A stretch of 12,499 nucleotides of DNA, from NCBI GenBank assembly GCA_030671315.1, contig DAOUZW010000018.1, positions 1-12,499 on the forward strand, in the 5' to 3' direction. The stretch is from Candidatus Bathyarchaeota archaeon (GTDB lineage Archaea; Thermoproteota; Bathyarchaeia; 40CM-2-53-6; RBG-13-38-9). Below, in pieces: positions 1-7,254 of the stretch. A program made the position numbers and the translations under genes. Under the pieces are notes generated by a model. That model had not been told where the DNA came from, searched no databases, and worked only from the letters and a program-made list of their open reading frames with translations. The first letter of the stretch is position 1, and each line of letters opens with the position of its first letter.

Positions 1-271
1 TAGTCTCACTCATTTGTCCTTTGAAATATGGTTCCATAAGCACCATTCCTTCTCTCATTGTGACTCCCGCCATTATTAGTTCCGAAAGGAAATATTCCCC
101 TTTCTCATATCTTTCTCCTACAACCTGCATTCCTTTGCCCAATCCCTCTCTGATAATCTCTTGAACTGAAATTTTATTGTGGAGAGCATTTTCCAAAGAT
201 TTTTTAAGCGTTTCAGAATCCAATTCTGCAAGACTATTAGCAATCTTTGCTAGAGTTTCTTGTTTATCCAA
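1..271 (-). CDS. Corrinoid (B12-binding) methyltransferase protein, N-terminal part, cut by window edge
   Basis: The 90 visible codons encode the helical cap domain that precedes the cobalamin-binding Rossmann domain in corrinoid proteins of the MtaC/MtbC/MttC type. Recognisable features are the pattern GLGKGMQVVGERYEKGEYF followed by LSELIMAGVTMREGM, where the cap contacts the methyl face of the cobalt. In this family the protein carries a methyl group between a substrate methyltransferase and a second methyltransferase. The His of the DxHxxG cobalt-ligand motif would lie beyond base 1, so B12 binding itself is not seen. The start is TTG at 271-269: the frame has a stop shortly upstream and no ATG or GTG in between, and the first internal ATG would delete about half of the visible cap. 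Substrate cannot be told from the cap. The gene is separated from tfe by 211 bases, so it probably has its own promoter. Confidence 0.85.
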   Translation of the reverse strand, partial: MDKQETLAKIANSLAELDSETLKKSLENALHNKISVQEIIREGLGKGMQVVGERYEKGEYFLSELIMAGVTMREGMVLMEPYFKGQMSET

Positions 272-356
272 TTTTTTCGCCCTATTCTGAGAACCTCAAT
301 GATTATTTTTCGTAAATGGAAAGACATTGTTAATATGTTCTATGTTTCAATAATTG

Positions 357-366
357 TATTATATCG
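357..366 (-). promoter_or_regulatory. Candidate TATA box for the corrinoid protein gene
   Basis: On the minus strand the sequence reads CGATATAATA within an A/T-rich stretch and is preceded by an A-rich run that could act as a BRE. If used, transcription would start near 335 and leave a leader of about 60 bases before the TTG start at 271. The surrounding DNA is AT-rich, so chance matches are likely. Confidence 0.25.
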
Positions 367-482
367 AATTATTTTTTTTTAAAAATGGGCGCTGAAATTA
401 TTGCATGTCTTATTCTGAAACGTGCTCTATTAAAATCGTTTGACAGTAATTTATGACTTAAACTTTATCTTAAACAAATAAG

Positions 483-989
483 TCATTCCATGATTTCACT
501 TTCGAGTTTCTGAATCATTTTAGAGAGTTCATCGACTATTTTACTATTATCACTATCTGTTAATTGACTATTACATTTAGAACAACGAAATGCTGATTCG
601 ATAGCTTCTTCGAATGGGAGACGTATATCTCCACATTTATTGCAGACAAAGAAGTTATGAGCGTTTTCAAACTCAAGTCGGGTTTTCAGTTTTTCAACCG
701 TTCTCTTTTTACGACTTCGAACGAATGCATCTAATTGATCGGGCTGAAGTTTCCAGTAGAAAATATACCAACCTGTTTTTTCGTCTCTAATTCTGGTACA
801 TGCGACCAAGGTTTTGTCATAGAGTTTGTACAGAACTTTTCTAACAATATTTAGACGCACACCGGTATCGTTTGCAATAGCATCATCTGTAGCTTCTTTT
901 AACTTGACTAAGGATCTAACTATCTTTACAGCCTCATCTTCTCCTAAGAGACTGGCTACTTTCATCAATTCATCGTCTATAAGTGACAA
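483..989 (-). CDS. tfe: Transcription initiation factor E subunit alpha (TFE-alpha)
   Basis: TFE-alpha is the archaeal counterpart of the TFIIE alpha N-terminal half; it binds the RNA polymerase clamp and promotes promoter opening. The protein (168 residues from this start) has the expected order: an N-terminal winged helix (about 8-85, with the typical TGVRLNIVRKVLYKLYDK recognition region and the GWYIFYWK wing end), a charged linker helix, a zinc ribbon with Cys116/Cys119 and Cys136/Cys139, and a C-terminal helix. Start choice: TTG at 989 has a GAGG Shine-Dalgarno 8 bases upstream (1001-998) and gives a normal N-terminus. The frame could extend to TTG at 1025, which has no ribosome site, or begin at ATG 965, which leaves only a few residues before the winged helix. 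It follows mbf1 and trm56 on the same strand but has a good promoter of its own. Confidence 0.95.
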   Translation of the reverse strand: MSLIDDELMKVASLLGEDEAVKIVRSLVKLKEATDDAIANDTGVRLNIVRKVLYKLYDKTLVACTRIRDEKTGWYIFYWKLQPDQLDAFVRSRKKRTVEKLKTRLEFENAHNFFVCNKCGDIRLPFEEAIESAFRCSKCNSQLTDSDNSKIVDELSKMIQKLESEIME

Positions 990-1080
990 TCTTGGGTCCT
1001 CTGAATCATATAACCTAATCAGCAAACTGGGAACGATACTTCTGATTTCCTGGTTTCTATCAACTCACTTAATTTAGTGT

Positions 1081-1092
1081 ATTTTATATTTC
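1081..1092 (-). promoter_or_regulatory. BRE/TATA-like promoter element for tfe
   Basis: Minus-strand sequence GAAATATAAAAT matches an archaeal purine/A-rich BRE followed by an A/T-rich TATA box. Usual spacing predicts a transcript start near 1060, about 70 bases before the preferred TTG at 989. A second TATA-like string (CATATAAG) lies slightly upstream, around 1109-1116. Confidence 0.35.
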
Positions 1093-1137
1093 TTGAATAG
1101 TCCTGCTCTTATATGCTTCTAATGCTGTTTTTGTTAC

Positions 1138-1158
1138 TTTAAACCTCACTGGTTTAAA
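1138..1158. repeat. Perfect 8-bp inverted repeat between trm56 and tfe
   Basis: TTTAAACC and GGTTTAAA are exact reverse complements separated by the 5 bases TCACT. The repeat lies 32 bases beyond the trm56 stop and upstream of the tfe TATA element. No T-tract follows on the minus strand, so an intrinsic terminator is not well supported; a protein-binding operator or RNA processing hairpin are the alternatives. Confidence 0.5.
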
Positions 1159-1190
1159 TATCAAATGATTTTAAGCCTTAACCTAGTTTA

Positions 1191-1727
1191 TCACTCAGTC
1201 GAGATTACTATCTTTTTTCGGTCGGATGGCAATATTTTGAATTTTCCTTTTGGTGTATCGCTGAATTTATCATCTTCGAATAATCGATCCAGAAATACTG
1301 CTATAGCAGCTACCTCAGAGTGTGGTTGGTTTCCAATTGCAACATTGAAATCTGAAACATCACTGTGATAGAATTCGGAAGGTACTTTCTGACTTCCAAC
1401 TAAAACCAGGATATTTTTTTTGGAGAATTTTATTCGTTGCATTACATCACTTGATTTAATATTTTCTCCGTACATAGTGAGATGCACGGTGATTCCGCCT
1501 TTATCTTTCCAAGATTTAATGTAATTTCGCCATGAGACCCCCATTTCTATTTTGAAGTTACCGCCCCATTTATCGATGACTCGTTTTATAGTCCTCTCAA
1601 CAGTTTTATCTTCAGAGTCAGCTATGACAAGACCTGAAGCGCCGAAAGCTCGTGCTGTTAGTGCAACATGGCTGGTAACCCTAATATCCCTATGTCTGTG
1701 CCCCCAGCGAAGGATTATAACTTTCAA
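1191..1727 (-). CDS. trm56: tRNA (cytidine(56)-2'-O)-methyltransferase Trm56
   Basis: Trm56 is an archaeal SPOUT-class enzyme that uses S-adenosylmethionine to 2'-O-methylate C56 in the tRNA T-loop. The 178-residue protein opens with LRWGHRHRDIRVTSHVALTA (residues 6-25), a family hallmark including the conserved Arg and His residues, and has the trefoil-knot segments LVLVGSQKVP (107-116) and NVAIGNQPHSEVAAIAVFLD (128-147), which form the cofactor pocket. Length is usual for the family. The start is TTG at 1727: no ATG or GTG is available upstream, and the signature begins only a few residues in, so later starts would destroy it. A GGAG (1742-1739) lies 11 bases upstream, somewhat far. It sits 75 bases downstream of mbf1 on the same strand, so co-transcription is plausible; a weak TATA-like string (around 1756-1764) could also serve it. 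Confidence 0.95.
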   Translation of the reverse strand: MKVIILRWGHRHRDIRVTSHVALTARAFGASGLVIADSEDKTVERTIKRVIDKWGGNFKIEMGVSWRNYIKSWKDKGGITVHLTMYGENIKSSDVMQRIKFSKKNILVLVGSQKVPSEFYHSDVSDFNVAIGNQPHSEVAAIAVFLDRLFEDDKFSDTPKGKFKILPSDRKKIVISTE

Positions 1728-1802
1728 GCTTAATTTTTCTCCAACAAATAAAAATCCATATAGATTTATTGTTGATGAAAAAGTGAATAGGTTAAACTCT
1801 AA

Positions 1803-2294
1803 TTATTTCTTTTTGTACTGGATTACATCTCCTAATGTAAGTCCGGTTTGGTCAGGCTTGTCTGTTTCGACAGGAATTTCACTCCTGGGAAGAAGAAGTT
1901 TGATTCTCAATGTGTGTTCTAATGCCCGAATAATTCTCAAGTCTGGGGTCATCTTTCCCAGTTCGATTTTCTGAATTATTGAAAGTCTCTCTTTCACAGT
2001 TCTAGCTAAATCTTGTTGTGACATCTTCTTCTTTTCCCTAGCTTCCTTAATCATTTTCGGAAAATCTTCAGCAACTTCCAGTTCCTCAACTTCTCTCGGT
2101 AGTCTACTTTCGCCAGTCCTCTTTCTTACTGGAGTTCCTAAGGTTCTTCGTTTTGTTCGTGATGGATATCGCTCTGTATTGACATCCGGTTCACCAAGGT
2201 TTGAACATTTCATGCAAACGAGAAGTTTTGAACCTTCGAGAATTATCCTCTTGCTAGGACCATAGATCTTTGACCCACAAATCTCACAATTCAA
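1803..2294 (-). CDS. mbf1: Archaeal multiprotein bridging factor 1 (MBF1)
   Basis: This 163-residue protein has the archaeal MBF1 architecture. An N-terminal zinc ribbon carries Cys3/Cys6 and Cys27/Cys30. A basic linker, rich in Arg and Lys at about 43-68, follows. The conserved Cro/XRE-type helix-turn-helix spans about 79-135, including the MSQQDLARTV and IQKIELGKMTPD segments, and the tail LTLGDVIQYKKK is typical. In eukaryotes MBF1 bridges activators and TBP; archaeal MBF1 has been linked to the ribosome and translation, and its role here is not shown by sequence. The start is TTG at 2294, forced because the first zinc-ligand Cys is residue 3 and no ATG or GTG precedes it. No Shine-Dalgarno is visible, so the transcript may have a very short or no leader. 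It is first in the mbf1-trm56-tfe run and divergent from the PUA gene. Confidence 0.95.
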   Translation of the reverse strand: MNCEICGSKIYGPSKRIILEGSKLLVCMKCSNLGEPDVNTERYPSRTKRRTLGTPVRKRTGESRLPREVEELEVAEDFPKMIKEAREKKKMSQQDLARTVKERLSIIQKIELGKMTPDLRIIRALEHTLRIKLLLPRSEIPVETDKPDQTGLTLGDVIQYKKK

Positions 2295-2330
2295 TTCTTT
2301 TTAAACCATCCTAAAGCTAGGTAACGGAAG

Positions 2331-2337
2331 TTTAAAT
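2331..2337. promoter_or_regulatory. Possible shared TATA-like box for the divergent mbf1 and PUA genes
   Basis: TTTAAAT lies in the 76-base divergent gap, nearly midway between the mbf1 TTG (2294) and the PUA-gene ATG (2371), about 38-39 bases from each. Its TTTAAA core is self-complementary, so it could position transcription both ways, each with a leader of roughly 12-14 bases. No other good TATA match was seen at a suitable distance for either gene. Confidence 0.25.
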
Positions 2338-2370
2338 CAGAAAGGAAGCTATTAGCTTTACGAGTCAGTA

Positions 2371-2856
2371 ATGGAACGAGCTAACCTATGGGATCTAAGA
2401 AAACTTAGAGGAGTCGCCAACTATCAATTAGGTAGATTTGCAGGCGAAGCTCTGTTTCCAGAAGGCATTAAGATTACAAGATCTCCCAGAACCGGAAAAA
2501 TAAAACTAATATTTTTCAGACAACAGCTCTTGGCGACTTTGAGGAATACAGACGGACTTCTCAGCCTTAATATTCCAGGAGCAAAGAGAATTCTAAGAAA
2601 ATTAGGAAATAAAACTCCTCTAAGAGTAATCGTCAAGGATGGCTATCAGGATTTTATTAAATCTGGAAGAAATCTGTTTGCAAAACATGTTGCAAAAGCA
2701 GACCTAGCGATAAGGTCGCAAAATGAAGTGATTATAGTAGATCAAAAAGGAAATCTTGTTGCTGTTGGAAAGGCTGTTCTAAGTGGTGATGAAATGTTAT
2801 CTTTCAAGTTGGGTGTTGCTGCCAAAGTGCGAAGAGGTGTTGATGAGAATAATTAG
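2371..2856 (+). CDS. PUA-domain RNA-binding protein
   Basis: The 161-residue product has a C-terminal PUA domain at about 85-157. It is recognisable by LRVIVKDGYQDFIKSGRNLF, the KHVAKAD motif, a bulge of the type EVIIVDQKGNLVAVGKAVLS and the closing FKLGVAAKVRRG. PUA domains bind structured RNA in tRNA- and rRNA-modifying enzymes and ribosome-assembly factors. The N-terminal 80 residues resemble a pre-PUA region, with no catalytic motif I can identify, so it is probably an RNA-binding accessory rather than a pseudouridine synthase, although such proteins are often annotated that way. It precedes nac by 117 bases on the same strand, which suggests a link to ribosome assembly or translation. 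ATG at 2371 has no clear Shine-Dalgarno, fitting a short-leader transcript. Function beyond RNA binding is unknown. Confidence 0.85.
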   Translation: MERANLWDLRKLRGVANYQLGRFAGEALFPEGIKITRSPRTGKIKLIFFRQQLLATLRNTDGLLSLNIPGAKRILRKLGNKTPLRVIVKDGYQDFIKSGRNLFAKHVAKADLAIRSQNEVIIVDQKGNLVAVGKAVLSGDEMLSFKLGVAAKVRRGVDENN

Positions 2857-2973
2857 ATCATTTTTGAATTCAAGATGAACATTAGGGAATTTCTCATGAA
2901 ACAACCTTTTTCAGCAAGATAACTTATTTTCCTCAAGGAAATAGTCAAATGATTTAGTTTGAGGTTTGTATGT

Positions 2974-3354
2974 ATGGCACACAAAGCCTTCCGATCTATG
3001 AAGGGAATGCCCTCTGGTAGAGATGCTCTTCGCATGATGCAAAAAATGGGGATGGATACAAAATCATTAGATGATGTACGTGATGTGACAATAAGGACAT
3101 CTGATAGAAAGATAATCATTGAAGAGCCTTCAGTTATGTCCATTGCTATGCAAGGTCAGAATATGTATCAGGTAACTGGTGGAACTATTAGAGAGGAGAC
3201 AATTACATCTGAAACAAAAGTTACGATACCTGAAGAAGATGTGAAAATGGTCGCAGAACAGGCTAACGTATCAATGGATGAAGCGAAAAAGGCTCTAGAA
3301 GGATCAGGTGGAGATTTAGCTGAGGCTATAGTGTCATTAAAAAAGAAGGTTTAG
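2974..3354 (+). CDS. nac: Nascent polypeptide-associated complex protein (archaeal NAC-alpha)
   Basis: Archaeal NAC forms a homodimer at the ribosome exit site and contacts emerging chains. The 126-residue protein has a Met-rich N-terminal segment (GMPSGRDALRMMQKMGM), the NAC beta-barrel domain at about 30-75 (VRDVTIRTSDRKIIIEEP and the GQNMYQVTG strand), and a C-terminal UBA domain at about 86-122 (PEEDVKMVAEQANVSMDEAK, then GGDLAEAIVSL), as usual in this family. ATG at 2974 is preferred because GAGGT (2961-2965) lies 8 bases upstream; an in-frame TTG at 2959 would place the Shine-Dalgarno inside the gene. It probably forms a unit with the PUA gene. Its stop codon lies 2 bases from the atpD stop on the other strand. 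Confidence 0.95.
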   Translation: MAHKAFRSMKGMPSGRDALRMMQKMGMDTKSLDDVRDVTIRTSDRKIIIEEPSVMSIAMQGQNMYQVTGGTIREETITSETKVTIPEEDVKMVAEQANVSMDEAKKALEGSGGDLAEAIVSLKKKV

Positions 3355-3356
3355 TG

Positions 3357-3983
3357 TTAAATCGAACGTCCTTTTATTCTTTTTAGACGAAAGAAATCTT
3401 CTCTTTCTCGCTCCTCAAGATACATTCTGATGAAACGTATCGTATTGTCCATTCTTGGTATTATGACATATTCTAAGCTGTTGACTCTTCTTTTGACTGA
3501 TGCTATTGCCTCAGCAAGTTTTGTTAGAGCAGCTTCAATTCCTGATAGTTCAGCAAGGATTTTTACTGCATCAATCATTGCCATTGAAGCTTCGTCAAGC
3601 CTTGCAGATGTCTCTGTGAGATTGTATGGATAATCGCTCATAGGCTTCACATCTATTTGAACAGTTGGAATTGATACTCCTATTATGCTCCGAGTTTTGG
3701 TGATAACATCGAATTTTTCTTCTGTAACATAGGCTAATTCCTCAAGCTTTGAATAACCCATGATCATCTGAGCTTCAGAATATGCCATGTAAGCTACAGT
3801 AAGTGATTCTTGTGCTTTTCTTCTAAGGTCAGATATCTCTCTGGCAAATTCAAAAAACTCTATCATCAACGCATCAAGTTTTTCTCTAAGTAGTTCTCTT
3901 CCACGTTCGGCAATGTTCATTCTTTTTCTTAGTGCCAGTAGCTCCATTCTTGTAGGATGGACATTCATTATCTGTTCTGACAT
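3357..3983 (-). CDS. atpD: A-type ATP synthase subunit D (central stalk)
   Basis: Subunit D is the rotor shaft of the archaeal A1Ao ATP synthase, turning inside the A3B3 head. The 208-residue protein begins with the family motif VHPTRMELLALRKRMNIAE and consists of long N- and C-terminal helices (about 10-70 and 145-205) expected to pack as an antiparallel coiled coil, joined by a short globular middle (about 90-135). The C-terminal NSLEYVIIPRMDNTIRFIRM region is typical. Length matches the family. The gene starts 6 bases after the atpB stop, so translation is probably coupled; it is the last gene of the A-B-D unit. Its stop is 2 bases from the nac stop, so transcripts from the two sides probably overlap at their ends. 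Confidence 0.95.
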   Translation of the reverse strand: MSEQIMNVHPTRMELLALRKRMNIAERGRELLREKLDALMIEFFEFAREISDLRRKAQESLTVAYMAYSEAQMIMGYSKLEELAYVTEEKFDVITKTRSIIGVSIPTVQIDVKPMSDYPYNLTETSARLDEASMAMIDAVKILAELSGIEAALTKLAEAIASVKRRVNSLEYVIIPRMDNTIRFIRMYLEEREREDFFRLKRIKGRSI

Positions 3984-3989
3984 CGTTTG

Positions 3990-5390
3990 TCACTCAGTTT
4001 TTCCTTTATATCTTGGATGATGTTTCTTGATTGTTTCTGGATCGATTCTCTTCAGTTCACTTTCTGGAAGTTTAGCGAGTAATTCCCAACCAAGATCTAA
4101 AGTTTCTTCGATACGTCTATCCTCATACAATCCTTGTGTAACGAATTTTTTCTCGAAAGTATCGGCAAATCTGAGATACATTTTATCTCTTGAGGATAGA
4201 GCTTCTTCACCCACGACAGCGACTAGATCTCTAAACCCTCTACCTTCAGCATATGCATAATATAGTTGGTCTGAGACTTCTCTATGGTCTTCGCGTGTTC
4301 TTTCTTTACCTATCCCTTCTTTCATTAATCTAGATAAGGACGGTGAAACGTCGATTGGTGGATAAAGACCTCTTCTAAAAAGGCCTCTATCAACGATAAT
4401 CTGTCCTTCAGTGATATAGCCTGTTAGATCTGGTATAGGATGTGTCATGTCATCATGGGGCATTGTTAGAATTGGCATTTGAGTGATAGATCCCTTACTT
4501 CCATGAGTTCGTCCTGCACGTTCATAAATTGTTGATAGATCAGTATACATATAGCCTGGATATCCACGACGGCCTGGGACTTCTTCTCTTGCTGCAGATA
4601 TCTCTCTCAAAGCTTCGCAATAATTTGTCATGTCAGTCAGTATTACTAGGACGTGCATTCCTAGTTTGTGCGCGAAAAATTCGGCAGTAGTCAATGCGAT
4701 CCTTGGTGTTAGTATTCTTTCAATCGCGGGATCTTCAGCAAGGTTAACGAACAAGGTGACATGTTCGAAAGATCCCTGCTTTTCGAAATCTTCTTTGAAA
4801 AATTGGGCCTCATCAGCAGTTATTCCCATAGCTGCAAAGACTGTTGTGAAAGGCTCTTCTGTACCTCGCACTTTCGCTTGACGGGCAATCTGCGCCACTA
4901 TGGTGTTATGAGGTAAACCTGATCCAGAAAAGATAGGTAGTTTCTGTCCTCTGACTAGAGTATTCATTCCATCTATGGTTGAAATTCCAGTTTGAATGAA
5001 ATCTCTAGGGTAATCTCTAGAATATGGATTGATGGGTGACCCATGAACATCGAGATACTCTTCGGCAATTATCTGAGGGCCGTCATCGATTGGTTCTCCA
5101 CCGCCATCGAATACACGGCCAAGCATATCCGATGAAACTGGCAGTCTAACAGTCTCACCACTGAAGGAAACGCTTGTCGCAGTAACATCCAAACCTGATG
5201 TTCCTTCGAAAACCTGGACGACAGCAATGTTTTCACCAACTTCAAGAACTTGTCCTCGTCTTTCATCACCATCAGGAGTAGTTATCTTTGCAACTTCACC
5301 ATAGCCAACTCCCTTAACAGCGTTGATAAAAAGCAATGGTCCAGCAATTTTGCTTATAGTACTATACTCTCTTCCAACGGTCGTTGACAT
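3990..5390 (-). CDS. atpB: A-type ATP synthase subunit B (non-catalytic head subunit)
   Basis: Subunit B alternates with A in the soluble A3B3 head and provides the non-catalytic nucleotide-site half. The 466-residue protein has an N-terminal beta-barrel (about 8-80), a RecA-like core and a C-terminal helical domain. The position equivalent to the P-loop reads SGSGLPHN (155-162), lacking the GKT signature, as expected for B subunits. The conserved ALREISAAREEVPGRRGYPG (260-279) and the alpha/beta signature PPIDVSPSLSRL (344-355) are intact. Length is standard. The ATG at 5390 has a GAGGG-type Shine-Dalgarno just upstream and starts 12 bases after the atpA stop, so the genes are co-transcribed. 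Nothing is missing or fused. Confidence 0.97.
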   Translation of the reverse strand: MSTTVGREYSTISKIAGPLLFINAVKGVGYGEVAKITTPDGDERRGQVLEVGENIAVVQVFEGTSGLDVTATSVSFSGETVRLPVSSDMLGRVFDGGGEPIDDGPQIIAEEYLDVHGSPINPYSRDYPRDFIQTGISTIDGMNTLVRGQKLPIFSGSGLPHNTIVAQIARQAKVRGTEEPFTTVFAAMGITADEAQFFKEDFEKQGSFEHVTLFVNLAEDPAIERILTPRIALTTAEFFAHKLGMHVLVILTDMTNYCEALREISAAREEVPGRRGYPGYMYTDLSTIYERAGRTHGSKGSITQMPILTMPHDDMTHPIPDLTGYITEGQIIVDRGLFRRGLYPPIDVSPSLSRLMKEGIGKERTREDHREVSDQLYYAYAEGRGFRDLVAVVGEEALSSRDKMYLRFADTFEKKFVTQGLYEDRRIEETLDLGWELLAKLPESELKRIDPETIKKHHPRYKGKTE

Positions 5391-5402
5391 CTATTATCCC
5401 TC

Positions 5403-7178
5403 TCATGCAGAAATTACTTGAGATGTTAATTCGGTGAACTCGACATCTATTTTCTGCAGGAATTCACTGGAGAAAGAATCGAAATCTTCTGGAGCTTGTA
5501 TCTTCATTCTTGCTATCTCATCCTTAACTGGCAACTCAATCACTCTTTGAAGAGGTATGCCTTTTTCAATAGCTCCTAACATCCCTCGATAGAATCTCAT
5601 TATTATCTTGATCATATTGTGACTTTTGTTTAATGGGCAATAACTATCAATTGGATGCAGAGCGCTCTGAACCAGAAAATCTTCCTTTAACATTCTAGCT
5701 GCTTCTAGAGTTACTCGCTGGCTCTCAGAGAGGGCATCGGGACCGACAAGCATTACTATTTCTCTTAATTCTTCATCTCTTTGAAGAATCTGCATTGCTT
5801 CGCGGCGAAGTTCCACCCAATCTTCTGCAATATCTTTCTGATACCATTGCTGTAAGGAGTCGAAATACAATGAGTAGCTTGTGAGCCAACTTATTGCTGG
5901 AAAATGTCTTCTCTCAGCCAGTGCTTTGTCCAGAGCCCAAAAAACCTTGACTATACGTAAAGTATTTTGTGTGACTGGTTCCGAAAAGTCTGACCCTGGA
6001 GGCGAGACAGCACCGACAACTGACACAGAGCCAAGCTTTGATTCGCTTCCCAATACCTCAACTCTTCCAGCTCTCTCATAGAATTCTGCTAATCGAGACG
6101 CCAAGTAGGCGGGGTATCCTTCTTCACCAGGCATTTCCTCAAGTCTTCCAGATATCTCTCTCAAAGCCTCAGCCCACCTAGAAGTTGAGTCAGCCATTAA
6201 AGCAACATCGTAACCCATGTCTCTGAAGTATTCGCTTATTGTTATGCCTGTATAGACACTGGCTTCACGTGCGGCAATTGGCATATTAGAAGTGTTTGCG
6301 ATTAAAATTGTTCGAGCCATAAGAGATTCTCCTGAATGGGGGTCTTTAAGTTGAGGAAAACGTTCTAGAACCTCAGCCATCTCATTTCCTCTCTCTCCAC
6401 ATCCGACATATACTATTATGTCTGCATCGGCCCACTGAGCCAATTGATGTTGCATAACAGTTTTGCCCGTGCCAAAGCCGCCAGGAATAGCAGCTGTTCC
6501 ACCTTTGGCAATAGGGAAAAGAAAATCTATGATTCTTTGACCTGTGATAAGGGGTGTATCTGCAGGGATCTTTCTTTTAAAAGGTCTTGATGTTCTCACA
6601 GGCCAACTGTGAGTGAGTTTAGCTGATTTTTTTCCAGATGTGGTCTCAATTATGCATATTTCATCATCAACAGTGTATTCTCCCTCATCGACAATACTTA
6701 GAATAGTTCCTGCAATTCTGGGAGGAACCAGAATTTTATGTTTTACAAGGGATGTTTCTTCCACGGTACCAAGTGTATCTCCAGACTGAACTTTCACATT
6801 TTTCTTTTGTGTTGATATGAATTTCCATTTTTTCTTACGGTCTATAGCTGCTACGTTTATTCCTCTCTCTATAAAATCTCCGTAGAGCTCTTTGATGACT
6901 GGAAGCGGTCTCTGTATTCCATCGTAAGTTTGACCTATTATCCCAGGACCAAGATCGACTGAGAGAGGTTTACCTGTTCTCTCTATCTTCTCTCCAGGTT
7001 TTATGCCGGTTGTCTCTTCATAAACTTGTATAGTCGTTCTGTCACCTTCAAGTCTGATTATTTCTCCAATTAATCCAACATCGCCAATCTTAACAAGTTC
7101 ATACATCTGTGAACCTAGCATGTCCTTTCCGACGATAACCGGTCCAGCAACATTCTCTATTTTTCCAAGCTTGAACAT
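5403..7178 (-). CDS. atpA: A-type ATP synthase subunit A (catalytic subunit)
   Basis: Subunit A carries the catalytic sites of the A1Ao ATP synthase, making ATP from ADP and phosphate on the cytoplasmic side of the membrane complex. The 591-residue protein has the N-terminal barrel, the large non-homologous insertion characteristic of A subunits (about 115-190), the P-loop GGFGTGKT at 233-240, the catalytic Glu in CGERGNE (E262), the DVALMADSTSRWAEALREIS segment (324-343) and the C-terminal helical domain. The A-type P-loop sequence is uninterrupted, so there is no intein, although this is a known insertion site. ATG at 7178 is preceded by GGTGA. This is the first gene of the A-B-D unit; no E, C, F, H, I or K gene lies upstream, where a plus-strand peptidase gene is found instead. 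Confidence 0.98.
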   Translation of the reverse strand: MFKLGKIENVAGPVIVGKDMLGSQMYELVKIGDVGLIGEIIRLEGDRTTIQVYEETTGIKPGEKIERTGKPLSVDLGPGIIGQTYDGIQRPLPVIKELYGDFIERGINVAAIDRKKKWKFISTQKKNVKVQSGDTLGTVEETSLVKHKILVPPRIAGTILSIVDEGEYTVDDEICIIETTSGKKSAKLTHSWPVRTSRPFKRKIPADTPLITGQRIIDFLFPIAKGGTAAIPGGFGTGKTVMQHQLAQWADADIIVYVGCGERGNEMAEVLERFPQLKDPHSGESLMARTILIANTSNMPIAAREASVYTGITISEYFRDMGYDVALMADSTSRWAEALREISGRLEEMPGEEGYPAYLASRLAEFYERAGRVEVLGSESKLGSVSVVGAVSPPGSDFSEPVTQNTLRIVKVFWALDKALAERRHFPAISWLTSYSLYFDSLQQWYQKDIAEDWVELRREAMQILQRDEELREIVMLVGPDALSESQRVTLEAARMLKEDFLVQSALHPIDSYCPLNKSHNMIKIIMRFYRGMLGAIEKGIPLQRVIELPVKDEIARMKIQAPEDFDSFSSEFLQKIDVEFTELTSQVISA

Positions 7179-7239
7179 GTCACCATCAACACTCTATCGA
7201 ATTACTGTTTGGAATATTGAAGTAGACTTTAACGGACTT

Positions 7240-7254
7240 GAATTAAAGTTTTCT
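7240..7254 (-). promoter_or_regulatory. BRE/TATA promoter element for the atpABD unit
   Basis: Minus strand reads AGAAAACTTTAATTC, a good fit to an A-rich BRE followed by a TTTAAT TATA box. Normal spacing predicts a start near 7219 and a leader of about 40 bases before the atpA ATG. This supports the idea that atpA heads its own transcript. Confidence 0.4.

Noticed and set aside
372..380. Run of nine T on the plus strand as a terminator
   Set aside because: No plus-strand gene lies upstream of it; for the minus-strand genes it reads as an A-run, so a terminator role is not supported.
299..382. Plus-strand 27-codon frame (MIIFRKW...) with a hydrophobic C-terminus in the 272-482 gap
   Set aside because: Hydrophobic residues follow from T-rich DNA; there is no ribosome site and it ends in a run of T. 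No support beyond an open frame.
1552..1974. Plus-strand 140-residue open frame across the trm56/mbf1 junction
   Set aside because: It is antisense to two well-identified genes, has no recognisable domain, and its codons mirror the conserved motifs on the other strand.
2917..2945. Small hairpin TTTCC-TCAA-GGAAA before nac
   Set aside because: Only five base pairs in AT-rich DNA and no T-tract; too weak to call a terminator or attenuator.
2959..2973. TTG at 2959 as the nac start, adding five residues
   Set aside because: The GAGGT ribosome site overlaps this TTG and is correctly spaced for the ATG at 2974.
2853..3143. Minus-strand 96-residue frame over the start of nac
   Set aside because: Entirely antisense to nac and its leader, with no domain resemblance.
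6459..6482. Possible intein in the P-loop of atpA, a known insertion site
   Set aside because: The P-loop and flanks read through without interruption and the protein has the normal length.
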